From contig JACDQD010000006.1 in the NCBI GenBank assembly GCA_019843655.1, positions 682,001 to 746,000 on the forward strand: a stretch of 64,000 bases of DNA, read 5' to 3'. Below the pieces are notes generated by a model, which saw only the letters and a list, made by a program, of their open reading frames with translations, was not told the origin of the DNA and ran no database searches. This document shows positions 33,959 through 44,654 of this stretch, piece by piece. Source of the DNA: Lethocerus indicus. Lineage: Eukaryota > Arthropoda > Insecta > Hemiptera > Belostomatidae. Every line of letters begins with the position of its first letter. Within the stretch, counting starts at the first letter, position 1. The translations under genes and the position numbers were made by a program.

Positions 33959-34202
33959 TCACTTTCACGTCTACTGTCAAATATTTTCTATAAATATTAT
34001 CTCCAACGCTGTATATAACAATTGGCTGACGATAATATATTTTTATATATAATAATTTTCTCTCACGTTCTTAGTCCTGTCTTGGAATAATTTCTAATTT
34101 CTGGCCAATACAATTAATTAGTACTGAGGTCCTACGTATCACATGTCATTAGGGGTAACTTTTATAATCTTATTATCAATAATAGTTCATTTTTTAGATT
34201 CA

Positions 34203-34507
34203 ATTAGAGAAACAGTAGATTTCGTGTGTTTCCGTCTCCTCTCGCCCTGTTTCCTCTTTCGCCAGACCGGTTTGTCGGCCGCTCGCCGTCTTCAGTAGCG
34301 CTGCGCTGCTGCTGTTAGTCACTTTGGATGTTTTTCGGGTAGTAGAGAAAAACATCCAAAGTGCCAAAAGTGACCGACGCGGCGCTACTGAAGACGGCGA
34401 GCGGCCGACAAACCGGTCTGGCGAAAGACCAGCGCGCAGCGAGAGAGGAGACAGAAACACGACGGACCTACAGTATTCCAACCCCCCGCAGGCCACAAAA
34501 CAGGTAT
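34203..34507 (-). mobile_element. Foldback element, tail on right, arms reaching the centre
   Basis: The palindrome continues nearly to the middle: CACTTTGGATGTTTTTCGGG faces GAAAAACATCCAAAGTGCC across about 7 nt. Tail TATTCCAACCCCCCGCAGGC ... ACAGGTATAT on the right. Confidence 0.9.
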
Positions 34508-34523
34508 ATTGAAAAAGTTATAT

Positions 34524-34592
34524 CGGGGGTAGCCAAAAGTATTACCCTCTCGTGAAGATCGAAATAGATCTTATCAAATTGTCTCTAATCGA
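34524..34592. mobile_element. Decayed end of the TA-target MITE family
   Basis: GGGGGTAGCCAAAAGTATT and GATCTTATCAAATTGTCT resemble the MITE at 16950, but the second end is missing. Confidence 0.4.
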
Positions 34593-34726
34593 CGACATCG
34601 AGTTTTTACTCGATTCCACACTAATTTCCGTATATATATTCCGGTCTCGGAATATATATCGTATTTCTCACGAATCTCCAGTATAAAAAAAAAAAAAACC
34701 CGGGAATTGGCGGTATTAAAGCTGGC

Positions 34727-34958
34727 GAGTAATCAGAGCCTGACCTAAAGCGCCGCCACCAGGAAGTCTGGAGTCTGTAATTTCTTTTGTTCCGTTTCCT
34801 GGTTCCCCCGGCCGGCCTTTCAATTGAAACGCGAGACGGGTTTATATAAATTGTTCTCCCCCGGCCGTTTATATAATCGGCGCGCCGCCACGGCAGCGTA
34901 ATATACAGTACGATAAAAGGAGGTAATTCTATGCGCCATCTCCGCGCTCTGATTACTC
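34727..34958. repeat. 232-bp interval bounded by a perfect 13-bp inverted repeat
   Basis: GAGTAATCAGAGC at 34727-34739 faces GCTCTGATTACTC at 34946-34958. The interior is GC-rich (CCCCGGCCG, GGCGCGCCGCCACGG) and codes for nothing. It may be an unclassified MITE; no target duplication was seen. Confidence 0.55.
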
Positions 34959-35059
34959 AACTAATTGAAACGAAGATTCTCTTACCAGCGAAGATCGTTC
35001 GAGGAATTTTCTGTTTATGACCTTCATCAACGGCTATGAAATTAAAGCGGACTCAGTTC

Positions 35060-36060
35060 TGTTGAAAATGCCATTTTTGGGCCAATTTTGCGTCCAAAAA
35101 TGCTATTTTGGGACCTATTTCTGAGCCCATTTTTCGCCTAAAACCGTATTTTTGGACCGATTTTTAGTCTAAAAATCGAATTTTTGAGCTGATTTCGGGC
35201 CTAAAAACCGCATTTTTCGGTCTTGAAACAGCATTTTTGGGCCGATTTCGCGCATAAAAACGGCGTTTTCGGGACTAAAATCGGCATTTTTGGGTCTAAT
35301 AATCGTATTTTTGAGCTGATTTAGCGCCTAACAACTGCATTTTTGGGCCAATTTTGCGTCCAAAAATGCAATTTTGGGGCCTAAACACCATATTTTTGAG
35401 CCCATTTTTCGCCTAAAAACCGTATTTTTTGACCGATTTTGGGTCTAAATTCGGCATTTTTGTGTCTAAAAAATCGTATTTTTGAGCTGATTTTGGGCCT
35501 AAAAACCGCATTTTTCGGTCTTAAAACCCCATTTTTGGGCCGATTTCGCGCATAAAAACGCCAAAATCGGCATTTTTGGGTCTAATAATCGTATTTTTGA
35601 GCTGATTTAGCACCTAAAAACTGCTTTTCTGGGCATAGAAATTGTATTTTTTGCCCGAATTTGGGCCTAAAAACCGCATTTTTCGGTCTTAAAACCGAAT
35701 TCTTGGGTCGATTTCGCGCCTAAAAGCATCATTTTTGAGTCGAATTTTGCGTATAAAAACGGCATTTTCGGGACTAAAATCGGCATTTTTGGGTCTAATA
35801 ATCGTATTTTTGAGCTGATTTAGCGCCTAAAAACTGCTTTTCTGGGCCTAGAAATTGTATTTTTTGCCCGAATTCGGGCCTAAAAACCGCATTTTTCGGT
35901 CTTAAAACCGCATTTTTGGACCGATTTCGCGAATAAAAACGGCATTTTCGGGACTAAAATCGGCATTTTCGGGTCTAAAAATCGTATTTTTTAGCTGATT
36001 TTGCGCCTAAAAACCGCTTTTCTGTGCCGATTTTGCGACTAAAAACCGCATAATTTAGTA
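35060..36060. repeat. Degenerate tandem array, CCGCATTTTTGGGCC type
   Basis: About 1 kb of variants on AAACCGCATTTTTGGGCC, GATTTTGCGCCTAAAAA, with larger blocks of about 150-200 bp repeated (GGTCTAATAATCGTATTTTT recurs). Its reverse complement resembles the 189-bp satellite at 51841. Confidence 0.9.
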
Positions 36061-36089
36061 TGCCTGCACATCACTGTGTCACTACTTGT

Positions 36090-36222
36090 ACTGTATCAAC
36101 GCCCAGACGGCATCCAAAGTGCCGACAGTGACAGTAGTAACACAGCGCTACTGAAGATGGCGAGCGGCCGAAACCGGTCTGGCGAAAGACCGAACCGCAG
36201 CGAGAGGAGACAGAAACACAAC
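36090..36222. mobile_element. Foldback element, right half
   Basis: GGCATCCAAAGTGCCGACAG ... GCGCTACTGAAGATGGCGAG ... GAGAGGAGACAGAAACACAA. It abuts the degenerate array and lacks the left arm. Confidence 0.8.
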
Positions 36223-36514
36223 AAGCATACGATATACTTATCTCTGTTATCTAATTAGTGACTGTTACAAAAGAGTTTGTAACCAACTGGTTGTTAGATC
36301 ACAACTTTGTCCTCTTACTCGACGTCTCGTATATCAGTTCGTTTGAAAGTTTTTTTTTTTTTTATTTCATTTTCTCTCAATATAATACAATACTTCGTGC
36401 ATTTCTTAGGCGCGAAAACAAATATTTTCAGACGTCAGGAAGGACAGAAAGGAAGGCCGACACTTTGAAGGCCGAAAGCTCTCAAAGGTTAAACACTTTG
36501 TATACATATTTAAC

Positions 36515-36857
36515 TTAACCCATTAAGTACCGAATTTAGTTTTTCTGAAAATTTTGCATTAAATTTAAATATTACGATGCATTATTATCAAATAGCAACT
36601 CCGAATATGTTTTCAGAGACCGGTTTGTCAAATATTTTGCTTTTTAAATCAAGTCCCATTATTTTATGGCACTACAGAGAGTTGAACCGACACATGAGAC
36701 AGATCATCTTTTATTTTGAATAATAATCATAATTACAGGTATTTTAACGCGATGTAGTATTTGCAATGTGAAATTACTGAAAGTAATAAAAAAAATAGAA
36801 AAAATTTTAAAAAATTAACCGATCCCCATTTCGGGCCTACGGTACTTAATGGGTTAA
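36515..36857. mobile_element. piggyBac-type MITE with TTAA target duplication
   Basis: TTAA at 36515-36518 and 36854-36857 flank perfect 14-bp terminal repeats CCCATTAAGTACCG. At 343 bp it is too short for a transposase. TTAA duplication is diagnostic of the piggyBac superfamily. Confidence 0.88.
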
Positions 36858-37071
36858 GTTTTTATACTGCGAGTTGTTGTGATTTAATGGCAATAAAAAA
36901 AATGAAAATCAGAAGTAATAAGTGTAATAAAAAATCTCAACATCTTAGCCATCCATCAGACAAGAAACACTTGGAAAATCGTCAGGAAAATAAACTGAAT
37001 TATTCGAGTTTATTTCGAATTTCACGTGTAATTAAGTTTTTAAGTAGGCGAAACAATGCCAGTAGCTAATT

Positions 37072-37383
37072 TGATATACCTGTTTTGTGATCTGCGAGGG
37101 GTTGGAATACTGTGGGTTCGTCATGTTTCTGTCTTTTGCTTCGGGGTTTGGTCTTTTGCTAGACCGCGGTTTCGGCCGTTCGCCGTCTTCAGTAGCGGTG
37201 TTGTTATAGTCACTGTTAGCACTTTGGATTGTTTTTTTGGGACATCCCCACCGCCCACTGTGTCACTTTCACGCGTACTGTCAGTGACTAAAACCGCTAC
37301 TGAAGACGGCGAGCGGCCGAAAAACCGGTCTGGCGAAATGCCGAAACGGGCGAGAGGAGACAGAAAACATCACGAACCTACAA
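37072..37383 (+). mobile_element. Foldback element, tail on left
   Basis: Tail ATACCTGTTTTGTGATCTGC and GGTTGGAATACTGTGGG, arms with GCCGTCTTCAGTAGCGGTG and ACCGCTACTGAAGACGGCG, ending ACATCACGAACCTACAA. Confidence 0.88.
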
Positions 37384-37504
37384 TCTCAATAGCCGTCTCT
37401 TACAAACAGTTTGTGTTCTACATACATTTCAAATATTCAAAAACGGTACTCATCGTGTCAAATCGTATGAAATGAACCATTTTCATGTGTACATTTCACG
37501 TCTC

Positions 37505-37541
37505 TACAGAACTGATCCCCCAAATGGGGGCCTTAATGGGT
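37505..37541. mobile_element. Solitary end of the TTAA element
   Basis: CCTTAATGGGTTAA resembles the right end of 36515-36857. The left partner was not found. Confidence 0.4.
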
Positions 37542-37847
37542 TAATTTGTCATTTCTATTGTCCATCATTTCTGATAGTTTTCCACAAGAGTTTTTTCACC
37601 CGGAAACGCCTTTTTCGAGATTGTGGACAATCGAAAAATTGTACTTAACGCGCTAGGTGCGGAACGAACGTAATTACGGTTTTTCTTCGGCTCGTAATTG
37701 AATCGCGTCGTGTAGAAAAGCGCCCAACAACAGTTATTGTATTTCAGTTATAATAACAACAACGGTTATAGGTTCAATTTAAGGGCATAGAGTGTAGGAC
37801 AGAATCACCGTAGGACAGGTTTGATAGCAAAACTGTACTATTTACAG

Positions 37848-38027
37848 CCGTCTGTGATGACATTTCCGCGCTCTTTCAACAGTACCATTCGTATGTACGG
37901 CGTCGGTCCCCAATTCTCATTGTCTCGGTGGACCTTCAGAAGAATTGGCCAACTGAAGACCAATTCCGACGGCCAACTGACGCAAGAGTCGATCAACGTC
38001 CAAACCTGGAAGAAGACCGGACAATAA
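37848..38027 (+). CDS. Possible terminal exon of an unrecognised gene
   Basis: The acceptor CTGTACTATTTACAG ends at 37847. From there an open frame in phase 0 encodes 59 residues, including TIRMYGVGPQFSLSRWTFRR, IGQLKTNSDGQLTQE and SINVQTWKKTGQ, then TAA. Codon use is even and GC content is higher than the flanks, unlike the surrounding spurious frames. No upstream exon, domain or nearby AATAAA was found. Confidence 0.3.
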   Translation, partial: PSVMTFPRSFNSTIRMYGVGPQFSLSRWTFRRIGQLKTNSDGQLTQESINVQTWKKTGQ

Positions 38028-38133
38028 GGAAGACATTATTATTGCGCTGAAATATTTTATTCCAAGGACTCTCCGTTCGGGATTTGCCACACCGGGGGTG
38101 GGGGGGGGCGTTGACAAATATCTGTTGCGCCAA

Positions 38134-38990
38134 TAACTGGAAACGCCCTAGATCAATACGAGTGTAGATTTCGTCAGCGACTCTTTCGGTTTCGGCCGCT
38201 CGCCGTCTTCAGTAGCGGTGTCGAGACTACCCCCGTCGAAATATTTATGACGCAGTGTTTTGATCGTCGAAAATATAGTGAACGTGTATTATAAAACGGG
38301 TTTAGAATATGTACGATACAATTCACTGGACGAAACCGGTCTAGCAAAGGTTTTAGGGCAACGTTAAATTTGTGGCAGTACTAACTGGAAACGCCCTAGA
38401 TCAATACGAGTGTAGATTTCGCCAGTGACTCTATCGGTTTCGGCCGCTCGCCGTCTTCAGTAGCGGTGTCGAGACTACCCCCGTCGAAATATTTATGACG
38501 CAGTGTTTTGATCGTCGAAAATATAGTGAACGTGTATTATAAAACGGGTTTAGAATACCCCCCCCCCATGAAATACAATTCACTGGACGAAACCGGTCTA
38601 GCAAAGGTTTTAGGGCAACGTTAGATTTGTGGCAGTACCAACTGGAAACGCCCTAGATCAATACGAGTGTAGATTTCGTCAGTGACTCTTTCGGTTTCGG
38701 CCGCTCGCCGTCTTCAGTAGCGGTGTCGAGACTACCCCCGTCGAAATATTTATGACGCAGTGTTTTGATCGTCGAAAATATAGTGAACGTGTATTATAAA
38801 ACGGGTTTAGAAACCCCCCCCCATGAAATACGATTCACTGGACGAAACCGGTCTAGCAAAGGTTTTAGGGCAACGTTAGATTTGTGGCAGTACTAACTGG
38901 AAACGCCCTAGATCAATACGAGTGTAGATTTCGCCAGCGACTCGCTTCGGTTTCGGCCGCTCGCCGTCTTCAGTAGCAGCGAGAGAATAT
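38134..38990 (+). repeat. ~250-bp tandem repeat containing a foldback-element arm
   Basis: Units start at 38134, 38382, 38639 and 38894 (periods 248, 257, 255) with AACTGGAAACGCCCTAGATC. Each includes TTTCGGCCGCTCGCCGTCTT plus CAGTAGCGGTG and later GACGAAACCGGTCTAGCAAA. Copies are nearly identical apart from poly-C length, so the amplification is recent. Confidence 0.93.
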
Positions 38991-39399
38991 CTCTCTACAA
39001 CTGCGTATAATGTCCTCGTTTGAAATATTTACGTCGAAAAAAATGGTAGACATGTATTGTGAAGGGACAAAAAAAAAAATTTGAAAAGGGGCAAATGAAA
39101 AGAAGGCCGCACAATTGAAGAGATAAAAACGGCATCGAAGACGGAAAAATGAATTTTCGAAGCGTTTCTAGGACTGGAAAACGTCACAACGTTTACATAA
39201 TATCCGGGTGGGGATCACTACGATGGGGACACAAAATAGATGTTCGTAAATAAATAGATAATTTTTGAAAAAATTCGCCATACTCTTCGCCATAACAGAC
39301 CTTGTATATTCGCCACTGTGAAATGATCAAATAACGCAGGTAAATGAGTTACATTTTATATAGAACAGTTCACAGTAAACTACTGTGGCGACTGTGGAC

Positions 39400-39510
39400 G
39401 AAACCGGTCTAGTATAGGCCGGTTAGTTTATGGTAAATTGTTAGTAAATTCGAATCGGGATGCGTTTCGGCTGTTCGCCGTCATCGGTATCGTCGTCGGG
39501 AGATCGCTAC
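39400..39510. mobile_element. Diverged foldback scrap
   Basis: GACGAAACCGGTCTAGTA and CGGCTGTTCGCCGTCATCGG are decayed arm pieces downstream of the 250-bp array. Confidence 0.4.
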
Positions 39511-39772
39511 CGAAATCACGAATTCGGTATTTGTGAGCGCGAATCGACGAAAAATTCCTGTTTCACTAATCGCGTTTATAAATTTTTAACACCCTCAACT
39601 CAGGAATTAGGAATTGGTGGGGCGGAAACTGGAAAAACTGGAAAATTTTGAGAAAACCAAGATCGGGTAATTGATGACGATGATGGATATCTAACAAGTA
39701 TTCGGTGTTCGTCATTCATACTAACGCGATTGATGTCCAAGACGGATTGACAGAGTAACTTCAATCAAGACT

Positions 39773-40025
39773 AGAAGCCGCATTTCGGCTTTCCGCCACC
39801 GTTCCGACCCCGCTTTAACCAATTTTTTCCCCATCAGGCCACACAACCGACGGACAATATCGATTATTCCATTGTCTATCTGGAACCGTATCGGAACAAC
39901 GGTCTATTTCGGCCTTCCGTCAGTAGTCACTTCGTCAGGGGCCGAATTTCGGCTTTCCGCCACCGCCGCGCCGTGCACTGCGTTCAACGCGGCGGCGATT
40001 ATTCCGCGCAGCGTATATGAATTGT
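39773..40025 (+). repeat. Dispersed repeat with TTTCGGCTTTCCGCCACC, copy 2
   Basis: Counterpart of 19518-19755, sharing GGACAATATCGATTATTC, GAACCGTATCGGAA and GTAGTCACTTCGTCAGG. Confidence 0.75.
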
Positions 40026-40460
40026 TGTATATGGAAAATATTCCCAATCGGTTCGTGACCATTTTCGGGGTTGGCCCCAAAAAATTTTAAGTCAACCCCA
40101 TCCAACCCCCGCAGGTAAAACGTCCGTTTCAATTTTTAGTTTTGGAGGAACTAAAAGTGAAAAACGTACCGTCTGCCCGGTGTTACGAAAGAAATAAGAA
40201 TGGGACTGTCTAAGCGTGAGGGTGGTGGGGTGTTATGTGAAAGCCCCCACCCCCACCCCCCTCGCTACCTCCGGGAGTCGGCTACCCTCCACCAGCGAGA
40301 CGCCGGACGGTGAAACTGTCTTCACTTCAGACGGGGCCGGACACGCGCAGGACTCCAGTTGACCTCCGGGTAGCTTCTGGAACGGACCGCAGGCCGGGAG
40401 TACGACGACTGTCCAGTCTCTGGGGTGTTTAAATTCAGATAAAGGGCGATTTCGCGGGTG

Positions 40461-40833
40461 ATGAACCAAATTGTGCGCAATATGTCGCCCGTTGGGCTGT
40501 TCTTGGTGGTGTTGTTGGCGGCTCCCTGTCGGCCGGTTCCGGCCACCGGCGGCGACGGAGTCGCTGAAGGGGTCGTTGAAGGGGTCGCTGAAGGGGTCGC
40601 TGAAGGGGTCGTTGACGAAGCCGTTGACGGGGCCGTTGACGGGGCCGTCGACGACGTCACTGAACGCCTCAAACCCGGCCTGGACCAACTGCTGGACGTC
40701 TTCAGCCCGCTGAGGCTGAGCAGGTCCTGGGCCTCAGGAGACCTGCAGCTGCCCGCGATGACGCCCACCTGCGGCCTCCACCTACGGCAGTACTTCGCCG
40801 CCCTCACCAACGGCACCATGTGGGCCCTCAAGA
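40461..40833 (+). CDS. First coding exon of an NRF-6-like protein (partial gene)
   Basis: Encodes 124 residues plus one base before donor A|GTGAGT. Residues 1-25 look like a signal peptide (MNQIVRNM, then PVGLFLVVLLAAPC). Residues about 32-66 are an acidic repeat (VAEGVVEGVAEGVAEGVVDE, AVDGAVDGAVDD). CGLHLRQYFAALTNGTMWAL matches the start of the NRF domain of nose-resistant-to-fluoxetine proteins, which usually continue M-x-D-A-S-G-K; phase 1 with the next base would supply that Met. Family members are multipass membrane acyltransferase-3-like proteins with an extracellular N-terminal NRF domain. Start: ATG at 40461 (a GTG precedes it in frame). No later exon was found, so the gene either continues past satellites in a long intron or is a fragment. 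Confidence 0.7.
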
Positions 40834-41020
40834 GTGAGTACCTAAGTCTCGTATTAAACCAAGTCCTTCTAGCCGCTTGAATCTTTTCGGACGGAAAAAT
40901 ATTTTTCCAAAGGATATTCATAAATAGAGTATATTCCAGGGTAATGATGACAAAACGAAATAATATCAGTGCCTGTCAAGAGTCAGATAATTATGCAAAA
41001 CAATTGGCCGAAATACCTCA

Positions 41021-41570
41021 GTGGCATCTTGTGGAGGGCCACTATAGTGGCCCGTAGTACCTCAGTGGCATCTTATGGAAGGCCACTATAGTGGCCCGTA
41101 GTACCTCAGTGGCATCTTGTGGCCCGTAGTACCTCAGTGGCATGCCACTATAGTGGCCCGTAGTACCTCAGTGGCATCTTATTGAAGGCCACTATAGTGG
41201 CCCGTAGTACCTCAGTGGCATCTTATTGGCCACTATAGTGGCCCGTAGTACCTCAGTGGCATCTTATGGAAGGCCACTATAGTGGCCCGTAGTACCTCAG
41301 TGGCATCTTATTGAAGGCCACTATAGTGGCCCGTAGTACCTCAGTGGCATCTTATAGAAGGCCACTATAGTGGCCCGTAGTACCTCAGTGGCATCTTATT
41401 GGCCACTATAGTGGCCCGTAGTACCTCAGTGGCATCTTATAGAAGGCCACTATAGTGGCCCGTAGTACCTCAGTGGCATCTTGTTGAAGGCCACTATAGT
41501 GGCCCGTAGTACCTCAGTGGCATCTTATTGAAGGCCACTATAGTGGCCCGTAGTACCTCAGTGGCATCAT
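41021..41570. repeat. 44-bp satellite, array 1 (in the intron after the NRF-6-like exon)
   Basis: About 14 units of CAGTGGCATCTTATTGAA, GGCCACTATAGTGGCC, CGTAGTACCT. Each full unit carries the perfect 16-bp palindrome GGCCACTATAGTGGCC. Some units are shortened beside the palindrome (CTTATTGGCC). Confidence 0.95.
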
Positions 41571-43364
41571 ATCCCTTTTCTACTTTGTACAACCAACATT
41601 GAATGTTATAAGTACAAATGCTGTATGTAAGCTCCCAAAAGCTCAAAGGCTTGAAAAAAATAATAAAATTACTTTATTTATTGCGCCGACAGGTACTTGA
41701 ATAAATTGTGAACTGTTACAATATTCAAATTAGGTATTAGAAAATTGCCCTTCAATTTTAATCATACTCCGACATTCAGAATTTCATTCCGACCATTCAT
41801 TTGGCTGATGTAATCTCGTACGTACAAATAGAAAGTTCTTTAATGTTAGCCTTATTTTATTACCAAAGTTATGAACTTGAGGAACGACAGGTTGAATTTT
41901 CGACGATATTTCTCTTAGGCGTTAAAGGAATCTTTTTTTGGAAATCCTCTTTTGAATATACGACACGAAAGTGGTTTTCGCGCCGATAACTGGAAGTTTG
42001 GAATCTCCTGGAAAAGAAATTTTCCTGGAAAAGAAAAATTTTTTGCAGATCCGTCATTGCCGACACCGGCGACTCGTACACTGTTTGCAGGGCGGTTGTT
42101 CGCCGATTATTTCAGTGAAATGATTTCATTTCACGAGGAAACGGTTTCGGGATATTTACTCTGTTCCGAAGCCGACCGATATGGGAAGGGTTTTCGGCCG
42201 GAAAAAAAAAATCCAGAAAAATACTCGAGTCGTCATATCTGTCCAGTTTTTTTTTTCAATATACGGAGAAGACAAAGAGATAATCTACAGAATGGATCTA
42301 TAGTTCAGAACGTAAAAATTGATTTGGAAAAGCGGCTACGGTTGTTATAGCTCGGCAGAGTAGTGAACAACATTGTAATTTTCCCCGCCGTCGATGAATA
42401 ACAATTAACAATCGAATTACAATAAATTACAATTTACGGTCGTAAATCAGATTGCAGTATTCCTTTTCAAATTTAACGATCGCAATATTACAAAAAGGGG
42501 AGTGGAAATAAATTACTGTTACAAAGTAGTTTCATCCTGTTACAATTACCGGACTGATTTGTATTAATTTTTTTTTTTTATATATTTGTATATTGTAGCT
42601 GAACTTTTGTTGTTTGACGACAGACCATTAGATGAAAACAAGATAATAATTTGATAAGGTGTATTTTGGTCTTGAGGAGTTCATCAAGGGGTGAATAGAA
42701 AATTTGCCGGAAAATTGGCAGATTCTATATAATATCGGTATAATATATATATATAGTGGATTAATAATTAAATTTTCTTTTTTTTTCAGTAAAATAAAAT
42801 GAATTTCAAAGTCAAAATGTCGATCGTACATCATTCATGGCGGCGCTTCAGGGCGCTTTTCCGCGACAATTTTCCTACGAATTTTCGAAAGAAAATTTTC
42901 GTTTTAAAATCCCCGCGGACTTAATTATCGGAGAAAGTTGACTGATTTTCGGCTGCAAGTTTAAATATGTGACAGAATGACTCTATTCGCGTTCCGTGAA
43001 AGGGTAGGATAATTCCTAGCCCCGCAAATTGTCGCTAAATCGGGAAATAATAACGGTCCCGAAACGGGGTAAGTCGGCTGCCGAATTTGGCAATTTCTCG
43101 AAAGAAAAATTCCCTCCGATCGGACTAGGGTCGTTGGCACGGGATAATCATAGGTTTAAGGAAATTTAGAAATGCCTCGTTCTTCTGAAAATTCCGTTTT
43201 CATTTTCAATTTGCCCGCTTTTAAAAACACGAATTTCAAAACGATGATAATTGCATTTATCGGTTGACGATAAATAAATACGTCCGAGAAAATATTTTCA
43301 CCACGAGATTTGAAATTTGCAACCCTAATTCTTGCTGTAAAGTCGTGGCACAACCCTATTTAAA
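41571..43364. other. Possible intron or intergenic DNA, nothing recognised
   Basis: Searched for a second NRF-6 exon (M-x-D-A-S-G-K) without success. AT-rich with short open frames. Confidence 0.4.
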
Positions 43365-43495
43365 AAAAAAAAAAAACCCATTTGACAGCCGATTGTTCAG
43401 GGTTCAGTACAAATTTTTTTCGAAAAAATAATGAAAATTTGCCCGAGCGACGGTTCGATATCAAATCTTGCTTTAATTTCGGTACACCCCGTACT
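43365..43495 (-). mobile_element. DNA-transposon end of the GGGTGTCCCAAAA family
   Basis: AAATCTTGCTTTAATTTCGG then TACACCCCGTA is the diverged inverse of the end at 33004. TTTGACAGCCGATTGTTCAG matches its interior. Confidence 0.55.
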
Positions 43496-43945
43496 ATACT
43501 TATTTCAAGTCCTCGTTTAATCGGTTGACCAAAAAAGGTATTGAACGAAAAGGAATTGTGAAAAATTCCCGTTCAATTCGTCGGACAACCCGTAAAAATA
43601 TTCGCCGCGTCAACTTCAATTAGCCGTTCGGATTGAAATTTATTTCAACGTCCTCTAATCGCCTGTCGGACTTTTTCCAATTAACCGACAAAGTCCGCAG
43701 CCGCTTTTCAGCCGATATATCGAAATCGGAGTATTGATTATCGAACAATAAAAAAAAAAAAAAATCGGAGTTAAAGATTACACAATCCCCTTAATCTCGT
43801 TTCCGAAGGATTATTCACATTGTTCGACACTTTGAAAGTTGCATTAAATAGACCAAGGACTTGTTGGCAAAACGGATTTCGAATCGGCCGTACTCGATTT
43901 TACCGTGAAATTTCAATTTACAACGGATTACGACTACTCCCTGTT

Positions 43946-43964
43946 GGGGGGGGGGGGGGGGGGG
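43946..43964. repeat. Poly-G tract, 19 bp
   Basis: A homopolymer G run followed by GGGGGGTG; prone to quadruplex formation and to sequencing-length error. Confidence 0.9.
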
Positions 43965-44008
43965 TTGTAGGGGGGTGAATAAATCCCAATTTCCGTTTCA
44001 ACACAGGT

Positions 44009-44145
44009 CGTCTTTCTGTCTGTCTCCACTATCGCCGGTTCGGTCATTCGCCAGACCGGTTTCGCGGCCGTTCGCCGTCTTCACCAGCGCTGCTGTTGTC
44101 GGTCACTTCGCTAGACCGCTAAACCGGTCTAGCGAAAGACCTACG
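44009..44145. mobile_element. Foldback element, shortened
   Basis: TTTCTGTCTGTCTCCACTAT ... GGCCGTTCGCCGTCTTCACC. The right arm is reduced to ACCGGTCTAGCGAAAGACC. Confidence 0.65.
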
Positions 44146-44654
44146 TTATTTGGTCGAAAATAAATACAGCAGTTTAGGGATTATGTATGATATATATATA
44201 TAGGCGATAAATGATTTATATAGCGTCGTTTCGCACTTCTTTCTCAATAGGAAGTGGACTGAAATCTAGATAATTTTTTTAATTTATTTTTTATCGCACC
44301 TAATAATATTTTCGCGGCACTGTACGATAGAATTTTACAAATACAGTGGACGCCAGTTACAGTTTTACAGTAAAAATAAATTAATAAAATATATACCGGT
44401 TGTAATATAGTATTGTTTGTCTTTCGCGTATATCGTATTGGGATATGTTTAGGTCGTTCGCCGTCGTCAGTATCGGGCGGAAATAAGAAGATAAAGTTAT
44501 AATAATAGTAGGATGCGAAACGTCCGACTCTAGACCTGTTTTTACAACCAATTAGCACCTGATTGTCCTGAAAAAACAAAACGTTTTACTTTCACATCTT
44601 TACGACCTACATTGACCGGCGGTCCGTTGTTAAATACAATATTTAATGCCAATT

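Noticed and set aside
40322..40921. 199-codon minus-strand frame
   Set aside because: Antisense to the NRF-6-like exon; its Thr/Pro/Ser repeats mirror the acidic repeat of the plus-strand frame.
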